From assembly GCA_030248215.1 (NCBI GenBank), contig JASANG010003154.1, forward strand, positions 1 to 64,000: 64,000 nt of DNA, read 5' to 3'. The translations under genes and the position numbers were made by a program. A model generated the notes under the pieces. The model was given only the letters and a program-made list of their open reading frames with translations. It made no database searches and was not told the origin of the DNA. Shown here piece by piece: positions 1-9,937 of the stretch (position 1 is the stretch's first letter; the number at the start of each line of letters is the position of its first letter). This DNA comes from Enoplolaimus lenunculus (lineage: Eukaryota > Nematoda > Enoplea > Enoplida > Thoracostomopsidae).

Positions 1-3000
1 TAATATGCCACATAAGTTTTTCAAGAAAAGATAACTTGCGACGTCACATGAGGGGGCACCTTCAACCCCCTCGGTTAAGCCTTGGTAATGTCAGCGGACC
101 ACGGTTGCCACCCCCAATATTTCCCGGCCAACCAGCAGCAACAACATCACACGATAACATAGGACAAGGTAGTAAACGACGTGCTGATGGTCGTGACATA
201 CAGCACTTGGTAAACAAACAACTAGTAACCGATAATACAGACATACCCTCGAATATAAGCAATAGCCCACAAGTGTGCTCGAGCACACCAAAAGGGAATA
301 CAATGCCACGGTGTTCAGCATTGATTGACAAACTTGGCTTTGTTAAACTTTTGAAATGGAAAAAGGCTTTAAAAGGGTACTTGCAAAGTTATTATGTGGT
401 ACCCGAAAAACACATAGCAGACATTTCAATATTTTTTGTAGATTTTAAGGAACTTTTATTAAAATTGTTAAAACAACGAAAAGAGCTAGGTATTAAGATA
501 TGGATAAGCGTACAGTGTACAATGAAAAAATTAGATGACACACAAATGACGTGTCATTTTAATTCAAAATCACGTTCGATATTACCAGGAACAAATTTAT
601 GTATTGAGCTAGATAGTACTTTGAGCGATGTTTTAAAAAAATTTGAGGATTTTCAAGCAATGGGATCAGGGTGGGTTTTACATAATATAGGACACGCAGA
701 CATACACATTAGTAGATACATGCCATTAAGAGGGTCAACATATAAACCCTTGCCCCTGTGGATAAGAAAGAAACACGCAGTGCTTAACATTCAAAATGAG
801 GATAATAAGTGTTTTTTGTGGAGTGTGCTTGCATATTTGCACAATAACACTTGGGAAGAACATGCAGAACGAGTGACTAAATATAAGCAATTCGAAAATG
901 AATTAAATATGACCGGCTTAGATTACCCGGTTAAGGTGTTAGATATAGAAAGGTTTGAAACAAACAATAAAATTGCTATAAACGTTTATGGGGTAGAGGG
1001 AACCACAATATACCCCCTGTATATTTCAAAAACCCAGTATCAACCCTACGTTCATTTATTATTGTATGAGGGTCATTATTGCCTGATACGAAGTTTAGAT
1101 TCACTGTTAGCTGGTCAACGTAAAAAAGCGCACAGACTATATTTTTGTGATAAGTGTTTAGCCCCTTGTTATAGTAAAAATAAGCGTGAGGAACATATGA
1201 AATTATGTCGTAATGATGAAATATCGCGAGTAGATATACCTGAACCAAATTCAGTACTAAGTTTTAAAAATATGCACCGCATGCAAAGGTCCCCTTATGT
1301 AATATATGCAGATTTTGAATGCCTGCTTGAAAAATTAGACACATGTGACCCGTCCTCATTAAATTCATACATTAGCCAACACCAAAGACACACCCCATGT
1401 GGGTACGGGTTAGTAGAAACATTTGGGTGTTGTAATGATAAAATACAGACCGGCGAAGCGGTTACATACCGCGGAGCCGATGCTGTTTCGAAATTTATAG
1501 CCAACATTATAGAATTGGCTGAACAGTTTCAGCAAGAATATATAAAAAACCAAAAAACAATAACAATGACTGACCAAAATAAAATAGATTTCAAAAATGC
1601 TTACCGTTGTTACCTATGCGGTAAGCCAATGAAAAATGGTGATAAGGTCAAAGACCATTGTCATTTATGTAGCCGGTACCGAGGTGCTGCGCACTTTAAA
1701 TGCAACATTGGGTACCGGTTAAACAGAGATGTAACTGTATTGTTTCACAACTTGCGTAGGTATGATGGGCACCTTATAATGCAAGAAATAAGTACAAAAT
1801 GTTTAGAAATGGGGTTAGAAATAGAGTGTGTAGCTAAAGGAATGGAGGATTATTTAACCTTTTCGATAAAACGTAAGAGCAAAAGAAGCACACAAAGTTC
1901 GAATAGTTTCATATTGAATGAAGCAGATGATGATAATGATGGTGAAGTAGGTTTTAAAATTAAGTTCATAGACACTTTTCAATTTTTACCTAGTTCATTA
2001 AGTGCCCTTGTTGAAAATATGAAGAAGCGTGATGCTTCAAGTTTTAATGCAATGAAACCTGCGTTTGGGGATAAGTTAGAACTGATGTTACGTAAGGGGG
2101 TTTACCCGTATGAATATATGGATTCATTTGAGCGGTTTAATGAAACTTCATTACCGGATAGGACTAAATTTTATTCATCATTGACTGACTCGGATATTTC
2201 AAATGAAGATTATGAGCATGCTAAACGGGTTTGGGAAGAAATGCAAATTGCAGATTTAGGAGAGTACCATGATTTATATTTGAAAACTGATGTTTTACTT
2301 TTATGTGACGTTTTTGAACACTTTCGGTTATTTTGCTTGCAACATTATGGGTTAGACCCCGTACATTATATTACCTTACCAAGTTTTGCGTGGGATGCCT
2401 GCTTAAAATATACCAAGATTAAATTAGATTTAATTTCGGATGTTGACATGTATACCTTTTTTGAAAACGGTATACGTGGCGGTGTTTCAATGATCACACA
2501 CCGTTATGCAAAGGCAAATAATAAATATGTAGAAGGGTATGATAGTAATAAAGATAATGAATATATTATGTACCTTGACGCTAACAACCTGTATGGTTGG
2601 TCAATGGTACAAAAGCTGCCTTGCAGCAATTTTAAATGGCTCACACGTGAGCAGATAGAAACAACTGATTGGTCAGTTGTTAATGCCGAAGCTGATTTCG
2701 GCTATGTATTAGAAGTTGATTTACACTACCCTAGCGAATTACATGACCTTCATAATGATTACCCGTTAGCCCCTGAAAAATTGAAAATTTCAAATGATAT
2801 GCTTTCACAGTTTTGTTCAAACCTGAAAGAAACTTTAAATGTAAATAATACTTCGGTTAATAAATTGGTACCAAATTTACATGATAAGAAAAATTATATT
2901 GTTCACTTGAAAAATTTACAACTTTACTTACGGTTAGGCATGAAATTAGAATGTGTGCATAGAGTGGTTTCATTTTTTCAATGTGACTGGATGGAACCTT

Positions 3001-3875
3001 ATATTACGTTTAATACAGAAATGCGTAAACTAGCAAAAAGTGATTTCGAAAAAGATTTATTTAAACTGTTAAACAATGCAGTATTTGGGAAAACAATGGA
3101 AAATGTTCGCGGTTATGTAGATATAAAATTAGTAACCGACGAACAAAAATTTGTAAAACTTGTAGCTAGCCCTAGATACCAAAGGTCGCAAATTTTCAGT
3201 GAAAACCTAGTTGCTGTTAAAATGCAAAGAAAAACCATTAGATTATGTAAACCGATATATGTCGGTTTTACTGTATTAGATTTATCAAAGTCATTAATGT
3301 ATCACTTTCATTATGACTATATGAAAAGCATGTATGGTGATAATTGTAAATTGTTGTTCACTGATACTGATTCATTATGTTATACTGTAAAAACTGAGGA
3401 TATTTATAATGATATGAAATTGAATGAACAAAATTTTGATACTAGCGATTACCCACCTGACCACCCTTTATTTTCAATTAAAAACAAAAAGGTTTTGGGT
3501 AAAATGAAAGATGAAACTGCAGGACAACCGATTGATGAGTTTGTTGGACTTAGATCGAAAATGTATAGTATAAAGTGCGGGGATACTGAAAAGAAACGAG
3601 CAAAAGGGATTAAGAAATGTGTAGTGAAAAATGACATTTGTCATAAAAATTATGTAAATGCTTTGTTTAAGCATACAAAGCAAAGACATTTAATGAAATA
3701 TATAAGGTCAGAAAAGCATATAATGCATACGATAAGTCAGAATAAAGTAGGTTTAAGTGCCTTTGATGATAAGCGGTACATTTTAAATGATGGTATTACT
3801 TCGTTTGCTTATGGTCATTATTGTATAGACGATATTGATTTTATGAGTTTATTAGATGAAATGAATAATGAATAA
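1..3875 (+). mobile_element. Polinton/Maverick-type element, right portion with family B DNA polymerase
   Basis: One long frame (about 1,275 residues; first ATG at 48, an open TTG-led stretch from 36) matches the protein-primed DNA polymerase B group of Polintons and relatives. In order I see a low-complexity N-terminus, the SGWVLHNIGH...PLPLWI region common in these proteins, a Cys/His motif near residue 371, exonuclease motif I (YADFEC, ~424), a CYLCGKPM...DHCHLC knuckle (~525), exonuclease II (FHNLRRYDGH, ~570), exonuclease III (YLKTDVLLL, ~746), polymerase motif A (LDANNLYGW, ~845), motif B (NNAVFGKTMEN, ~1012) and motif C (TDTDSL, ~1108). The frame looks whole, which suggests a young copy. 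Integrase, capsid and ATPase genes are not in this window. As the polymerase is usually near one end of such elements, the rest probably lies to the left. Terminal repeats were not identified. Confidence 0.9.
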
Positions 3876-4397
3876 CTTGTAATAATGTATCATATTCATG
3901 TAATAATTCATGCTTATAAACTATGTTTGATTATAATTTGTAAACTGTGGGGGTAAACTGAAAACACGATTATGATTCGTGAAATGGTTTGATATCGAAT
4001 GCTCCGGATACCACCAAAAAAACTTTTGCACAGATGGTCTGCTTATTTTACATTTACGACCGTTTGTTTGCTAAACGTTTAAACACGGAGCCCTTTTGAT
4101 AAATGCAAATGGCATTTATGAAGGGTAGTGTTAAATTGCCGTATAGAAGCTTTATTTATATGAAAGCTGCCAATTTTTTTTTATTTATAAACCTTGAGTC
4201 AACTTGTAGATGTATAGACCGTGCACTTAAAATTATGGTGGTGGAGTGTGTCAACAAAACCACATGTTGAAAAACGGAAAGAAGACATAAAGATTGTACA
4301 TTATAGCAATTTGTATATTATCACCGTAACTTTGTAATATTTTGTGAATTTATAATATAATTGTACCTTTAAAAATAAAAATTGAAAAAACGCAAAA
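3876..4397. other. AT-rich flank after the polymerase frame
   Basis: About 520 bases with no open frame of note. It ends in an A-rich run just before the first copy of the structured motif. It could be the polymerase 3' untranslated region and/or the terminal part of the Polinton. I see no clear terminal inverted repeat. Confidence 0.4.
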
Positions 4398-4496
4398 CCT
4401 GCGGCTGCTTGCTCAGCTACCAGGAGCGGCCCCTACGGTGATGGGGTAGTCTGGCTATATGCTGGGCTGGGGATTATCCCCCGTTGACCATCGCAA
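4398..4496. repeat. GC-rich structured motif, copy 1
   Basis: A GC-rich island in AT-rich DNA. GCTCAGC (4411-4417) can pair with GCTGGGC (4461-4467). Inside it CCCC (4430-4433) faces GGGG (4443-4446), and GGGGATTATCCCC (4469-4481) is a separate hairpin. It follows an A-rich run. Copies 2 and 3 are at 6675 and 8959. I compared it mentally with U1, U2, U4, U5, U6, 5S, SRP and tRNA and recognised none, although the GCTCAGCTACCAGGAGCG stretch is faintly like a tRNA A-box region. Confidence 0.6.
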
Positions 4497-4713
4497 ATGT
4501 GAAAATGTTTAATAAACTTGCTTTTAGTTAATTTGTAATGTAGGTCAGAAAAATTTGAAGCCAAATTTTTATGAGAGACCTAGTATTGACGGTATCCTAA
4601 AATGCAAAACAATTTAGTTGGAAATTATTTTGGATATTTATGGGTCTTCGAAAACCTCTACATAAACCATACGTAACCTCTGCATTGTAAAGTTGTTTTT
4701 AGTATCTACTTTT

Positions 4714-5410
4714 GGTAAGTTTCTTTTATTCTTATTTGTATACCCAAGCTTGAAGGCGTCATTTTTATTCTAAGTGTAGTTAATTATTTTTTACAGGACA
4801 TCAATTGATATTGTAACATTTCTTTTTTATTTTCAGGTTTATAAAATCTAATAATTAACTACATAGTCATATTTTCGGTAAGTTTGCTTTATTCTCTTGT
4901 ATAGCCAAGCTTAAACGCGTCACTTTTCTTTTAAGTGTATTAGTTGCTTATTTCTAACCTAGCTATTAATAATATTGTAAAATTTCTTTTATATCTTCAT
5001 TTTTATAAAACCTAATAATTAATTACCTAACACTATTTTCGGTAAGTATTCTTTTTATCTACCCAAGCTTAAAGGCATCAGTTTTTATTTTGAGTGTATT
5101 AGTTGCCTATTTCGAAACTAAGCATTAATTGATATTGTAACATTTATTCTAAATGTTTATTTTTATAAAACCTAATAATTAATTACCTAAAACTATTTTC
5201 GGTAAGTATTCTTTTTATCTACCCAAGCTTAAAGGCGTCATTTTTATTTTAAGTGTATTAGTTGCCTATTTCTAAACTAGGCATTAATTGATATTGTAAC
5301 ATTTATTCTATATGTTTATTTTATAAAACCCAATAATTAATTACGTACCGCTATTTTCGGTAAGATTGCTTTATTCTCTGGTATAGCCAAGCTTAAAGGC
5401 GTCATTTTTG
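4714..5410 (+). repeat. Tandem repeat, about five units of ~160 bp, each opening with a splice-donor motif
   Basis: Units begin with GGTAAG at 4714, 4877, 5041, 5201 and 5359 (spacing 163, 164, 160, 158); the last is partial. Each carries AAGCTTAAAGGCGTCA, GTGTATTAGTTGCC, ATTGATATTGTAACATTT and a TAATAATTAATTACCTA block just before the next donor. In the first unit TTTTCAG (ending about 4837) precedes a stretch of about 40 bases that ends at the next GTAAGT, so a unit could act as a small exon plus a ~120 base intron. Confidence 0.75.
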
Positions 5411-5972
5411 TTTTAAACTTGATTTTATCAACAGGTGTAGATTTATGTTTATAAACCAGCAATTTGTGATTTTTAGTCAGTTTCAATTTTAGTGAGTTCG
5501 ATATTATTGTCTTCAATGTTTTAGGTTTCCAATTTCTGAGATTTTAAATGTTTGGTTTTTAAGGTGCAGATATAACTTTGGCAAAGCTAAGATTTTGATT
5601 TCAACGCAACTAAAGTTTATACTGCTAAGGTTGCTAAACTTAAGCTAATTCCTAATATTTGTGAACCTACAAATATAATGAAAATAAACAGAAATCTAGC
5701 TTTACTTTTTAATATTACAGATTACCTAACATAATTGTGTAATAATTTTTACAATTAACACAAATTTTTCAAAATACTTACGGTGAGTTAACTTACTTAC
5801 TAAAGTTAGCTTATTAAAGTTTTGAAATATTGTAAATGTTTTACATTGACAATTCTTTTATGTTTTCATTGAGCAGCTATTTAAGTTTTTTTGCTAGCGT
5901 TTCATGTTTTTAAATGGATAGTTGTCTTTCTTTGACAAGTTAATGTTGAAAATATATGACTGCATATTTTAG
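5411..5972 (+). other. AT-rich spacer leading to the glutamine-repeat ORF
   Basis: No open frame. A donor-like GGTGAGTTAAC lies near 5780. The stretch ends in a pyrimidine-rich run and TTTTAG directly before the ATG at 5973, which resembles a 3' splice site. It may be a 5' untranslated or intronic stretch of the following ORF. Confidence 0.35.
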
Positions 5973-6179
5973 ATGCTGCCAAAAAACTACAACCGTTGGG
6001 GCGCTCGCAGGCGCGCGATCTATGATGTCGGGTGTCAGAGCGAGCGCCCTGACGATATATTGCGGGTGAAGCGGGCAGCATTAGCTGCTCGTTTAGAAGC
6101 GCAGCGAAAGGTTCGAATCACACTGCGCATGAAGCAACAACAACAGCAGCAGCAGCAGCAGCAGCAACAACAACAACAA

Positions 6180-6210
<31 letters not shown>

Positions 6211-6449
6211 TGCAACAGCAGCAGCAGGAGCAGCAGCAACAACAACAACAAGAACAACAACAACAAAAACAACAACATATGCAGCAGCAGCAGCAACAAC
6301 TGCAACAGCAACACCAACAGCAGCAGCAACAGCAACAACATCAAGAACAACAACGACAACAACAAGAACAAAAAAATGAAAATTATGAGCCTTGGATTCG
6401 AAAGAACTCACGGCAAAGACCTTGCGCTAGTGTACGAAGAGTTAATTGA
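5973..6449 (+). CDS. Glutamine-repeat ORF, function unknown
   Basis: A 158-residue frame from ATG 5973 to TGA. The first ~50 residues are basic (MLPKNYNRWGARRRAIYDVG, then a helical RAALAARLEAQ segment). Then come ~80 residues of almost pure Gln, with CAA and CAG mixed, broken by L, E, K, H and M, then a short tail (NYEPWIRKNSRQRP). The mix of CAA and CAG argues against a fresh triplet slip. The ATG follows TTTTAG, so it may be a downstream exon. It lies on the same strand as the Polinton polymerase and, like it, has a structured motif 3' to it. I recognise no family. Long Leu-rich and Val-rich frames on the other strand are shadows of the repeat. Confidence 0.45.
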
Positions 6450-6473
6450 TTATATTGTTTTGTTACTTTTACC

Positions 6474-6616
6474 TATATATAATTCAGGGTTATACCGTTT
6501 TATCGTAGGATTAAGCTTAAGCTTTAAGCCACTTTTTAGCTTAGGTTTAGACTTGCTCTTAATTGTTAGGCTTAGAAATATGTTTATACCAATGCTGAAA
6601 CCCTGAATTATATATA
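6474..6616. mobile_element. Small hairpin-bounded element with TAAGCC-type core (1)
   Basis: Perfect 18-base inverted arms at 6474-6491 and 6599-6616 (TATATATAATTCAGGGTT and its complement) enclose a core of degenerate CTTAAGCTTAAGC and GCTTAGGCTTAG units. Related cores occur at 6787, 34499 and 43294. Confidence 0.6.
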
Positions 6617-6674
6617 TATACTTTATTCCTAACATAAAAAATAAAAGAAACAACGAAAAAATAAAAAAACAAAA

Positions 6675-6776
6675 CCTGCGGCTGCTTGCACAGCTACCAG
6701 GGGCGGCCCCTACGGCGATGGGGTAACCTGACGCTCATGTGTTGGGTTGGGGATTATTCCCCGTGGACCATTGCAA
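6675..6776. repeat. GC-rich structured motif, copy 2
   Basis: Same order as the copy at 4398: CCTGCGGCTGCTTGC, AGCTACCAG, GCGGCCCCTACGG, GATGGGGTA, GGGGATTATTCCCC, GACCATTGCAA. The middle has diverged. It again follows an A-rich run, here about 220 bases 3' of the glutamine-repeat ORF. Confidence 0.6.
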
Positions 6777-6786
6777 TCTTGGTCAA

Positions 6787-6915
6787 TGTTACTTTTAGAC
6801 TAATAAGTGTAGATTAAGCGTATTCCTAAGCCTAAGCCAACACAAAAGATAATGTAAAGTATGAGTTTAATATAAAACAGTGGCTTAAGAAATAGTAATG
6901 CAGCTAAAAGTAACA
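6787..6915. mobile_element. Small hairpin-bounded element with TAAGCC-type core (2)
   Basis: Perfect 12-base arms TGTTACTTTTAG (6787-6798) and its complement (6904-6915). The core contains GTAGATTAAGCGTATTCC and CCTAAGCCTAAGCC, shared with the element at 43294. Confidence 0.6.
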
Positions 6916-7414
6916 TAAACCAAACTTTAGGACTCGGAATTAATACTGAGTTTCATACGCTGCAACTAACAGGTACTGATTTTGAAATCTACTTACACTA
7001 GCTGAAAAACCATCTGTAAAGTCATGCATCGCAACGTTGAGACTTAGTATTTTATGCAATTTGGTTTTTAAACAAGTAAAGATAAATGATTTTAACCAAT
7101 CCAAGGTAAAGCTGTATCTGATCAATTTGTTGAAATTACAATTTTCTTATTTAAAAACCACAAGGTGTATTAAATTTTAACTGGCACAAGCTAACAAGTA
7201 AAATGACCGCAATTACGATTCTTTTAAAATATAACTAAGTTGATTTTTAAGCATAGCAAGAAAATGGTTATATACAGCTTTTAGTAGGATTGATTAAAAT
7301 TATAAGGTTTTACGTATGTAATATGTTTGTGTATACATACTATACTCAGAAGCTAAAGCCTAAGCTATCCCAGCTTAATCATAAATTGTTTTTAAAAAAT
7401 TTGAATTCCTAAGG

Positions 7415-7690
7415 TTGCTTGTTTGGGTGCCACTGACATCAAGCATCTTTACCGTGGGTTAGGTGGATCGAACGTATCGCCCCTAACACGACACGGCAGG
7501 GCAGGCTGTAAAATGTCAGTGGTTTGGTCAACAAGCAAAATGCCCAGGGAGGGGACACTCGTGTGTGAGCCTAACGCAAACGGCCGACCGCGAAGGGATC
7601 TGGCACCCCGCCTGGTAACTGACGATGTCGATCATCTCCCACATCACCAGGGGCTGCCTGCGTGTGGCGAAGTTACCAGGCGTGCACGGC
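7415..7690 (+). ncRNA. GC-rich segment with long-range pairing; candidate structured RNA of unknown type
   Basis: A ~280-base GC-rich island. 7415-7439 and 7513-7538 form an imperfect outer stem (TTGCTTGTT and CCACTGACAT on the 5' side). It encloses a hairpin GTTAGG...CCTAAC. Downstream, GCCTGGTAACT (7610-7620) pairs perfectly with AGTTACCAGGC (7671-7681), enclosing CCACA/TGTGG and CAGG/CCTG stems. A 91-codon plus-strand frame (7423-7698) also crosses it but looks like no protein I know. Strand is a guess. I could not match it to SRP, RNase P/MRP, U3, 7SK or telomerase RNA. Confidence 0.35.
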
Positions 7691-7700
7691 TCGTATAAAG

Positions 7701-8958
7701 CTGAAAAATACGTAATAAAATAATACGTAGTTTTTTAGCTCTTTTCATTTTTTGCTTTGAAATAATATAAACTTCAATTACAATATATTTAATTTTCTTG
7801 TCTTGGAACATACAAATTACACCAAAAGTATTTTTACTACGCTTGTGTGTAGGAGGATATAAAGAATTTCGCTAATGTTATTTTACGGGTCGTAATTGTA
7901 GATTAACCATATTTCCACGACAAAGCTACGCATTCGTGCTGAAAACCGTGTATTTATAAGCCTAAGCCTTTGCAAAAAAATATTGCCTTAAATCTAAGCC
8001 TAGTCTTTTACTAATGCATAGACTTACTATAACTAATGGCGTTGCAAGTACTTGACGTATAAACAGCTTTTGTAATAATTTAAACCAAAAACCAAACATA
8101 CAGTTGAAATTTGAATTTTTTTCCGCTATACTTTAACCTCAAACCGTTGTTACATTTAATACACCAAAAACTATACTACTCTACATAGCCGTTTTTAACT
8201 ATTCAAAGATCCGCAATCACATGAAACACTGCACAGAACGGGATGACCGAGAAGAAAAACGTTGTCGATGATGAATAACAGCGCATACAGGAACAGTGAG
8301 AAAGCAAAAAAATAGCGTAGTGTGAAACAAATCGTTTACTATACTAACGAGAACTAAAGAAGTATTTTCAATATTCGATTAATCAATTGGCGTGCGGTCC
8401 TCTTAGCGGAGTGCACAAGGAGTAGCGATAGAGGGGAAATATCGGCACCCAAAATTACAAGAGAACTGGAACAATAAAGGCCACTTTTGCTGGTTTGAAT
8501 ATTATGCGTGGAATTTGAAATGTCCAAACATTTGTTCGCCTCTTCTACTCTGGATCCCTAAAAATTATATTAGGACCTTTCGTAGTGAAATTGTGACTAC
8601 GCTGGCCCTGTTCTATCGACCACTCAACTACTAAAAATGATAAAAGTGAAACATTAATGTGTTAAAATTTAACACAATTTTTGCAGCGATGTTATCTTCG
8701 GCGTTGCTATTCAACAGCATCCTTCAAATTTTGAAAACTATAAAAATATCCGGAAAGATTATTTAAATTTGGAAATCATACAAAAGACAGACTCTTAAAA
8801 ATTTATATTAATTCGACGGAAAACGGAATATATTTTATATTAGGATTTATCGATGTTTGATATGATAAAACTTTAATAGCAAATCTGCGTTAGAAGCGCT
8901 TAACACAATGTGCTGAAGCGCTCATTTCAAAAGTGAAACGGATTATTAAAAATTTCAG
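7701..8958. other. AT-rich intergenic or intronic DNA
   Basis: About 1.25 kb with no convincing exon. 7910-8030 carries another diverged TAAGCC cluster (GTAGATTAACCATATTTCC, AAGCCTAAGCC) without clear arms. Confidence 0.5.
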
Positions 8959-9031
8959 GCGCGGCCCCTACGGCGATGGGGTAGTCTGGCTATATGCTGG
9001 GCTGGGGATTATCCCCCGTTGACCATTGCAA
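8959..9031. repeat. GC-rich structured motif, copy 3 (5'-shortened)
   Basis: Near-identical to copy 1 from GCGGCCCCTACGG through GACCATTGCAA, but the upstream CTGCGGCTGC...CTACCAG part is missing. Homology starts right after TTTCAG; in copies 1 and 2 the same point follows CTACCAG. Confidence 0.65.
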
Positions 9032-9043
9032 GCACCTGCAAAC

Positions 9044-9168
9044 CCTTTCTGGCCCCCTCCTCTCCCTCTCCGAGGGAGGGGGGGGGGCTGCGCACACCAC
9101 CCTCCCGTCCTCCTCCTTCTCCTCCACCCTCCTCCGCTTTACGGAGGAGGAGGGAGGAGGAGGAGGGG
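9044..9168. repeat. Two polypyrimidine/polypurine hairpins
   Basis: CCCCCTCCTCTCCCTC is followed by GAGGGAGGGGGG (to ~9087). Then CCTCCTCCTTCTCCTCC...CCTCCTCCG is followed by GGAGGAGGAGGGAGGAGG (to ~9168). Each can fold on itself, and the purine/pyrimidine asymmetry could support triplex (H-DNA) structure. Both strands are open here only because of the skewed composition. Confidence 0.6.
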
Positions 9169-9175
9169 GTAAAAC

Positions 9176-9937
9176 CCGCCTTTTTACACTACTGACCAAA
9201 AAAAAAAAAATTTGATTTCTATTTGTTGAACAGTGTTTGCGCGAAATGCGAACGTGATTGAACTGCAATTACAGATGTTTCGTACACTTGAAAATTTTTT
9301 CAAAATAGATTTTTCCTGCACACAACGTTCATATTACTGTGTATTGCGAGGTAGAACTGGCACCGGGGCACATATATACTCTTGAATGGCAGTAATACAA
9401 CAAAACGAATAAATGTTCACTCCTGCACATTGATATATTGTTACACTGATCTCTATTGCAATTAATCCTAGTGTGCGTGCACGGGCGTCACTAGGATTAC
9501 AGTTTGGAAGGCAACTTCGTGTTGAACTAAAGTGATTTTGCAAGCGAACTGGAAATGTTTTTAAACTTTTAGGATCAGCGTGTCATTCTAAAACTTACAC
9601 GAGTGCCTTATTTGTCGCTGCTTCAGATATTTCGGGAGGCATATTGCCCTCCCTACGCCCTGTGTTTAGAGTTGAAACATTTGATCGCTACATATACACA
9701 ATGAATGCAACTGCAGTTGCATAGTCGCGATTTTAAAATGCGTTTACGATTGATTCAATTTCAATTGCAGATCGATTGCGATTGCGTCGTCTCTGAATCG
9801 GCGCCGTGATTGCATTTATTCCCGGCCGGGACTGTACAGAAAATTTTCATATATTTTTTTATTGAAACTTTATCATCTAATGTTTGCAGTATTCCAAGCG
9901 TAAAAATATTTGGACTAGGCATAATGTAATGTTTCAG
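9176..9937 (+). other. Region just upstream of the first visible SUGCT exon
   Basis: AT-rich, without a recognisable exon for the expected upstream SUGCT motifs (LDLTRVLAGP-type and NRNKK-type segments). It probably belongs to an intron whose 5' exon is further left, perhaps outside the window. Confidence 0.4.

Noticed and set aside
6093-6411. Leu-rich and Val-rich frames opposite the glutamine-repeat ORF
   Set aside because: They exist only because CAA/CAG repeats are stop-free on the other strand.
8594-8640. TACGCTGGCCCTGTTC as the missing SUGCT LAGP exon
   Set aside because: Stops lie directly upstream in that frame and the residues after LAGP do not match the family.
9016-9268. Frames over the GC-rich hairpins
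   Set aside because: Both strands open from polypurine composition; Pro/Ser-rich and Gly/Arg-rich nonsense.
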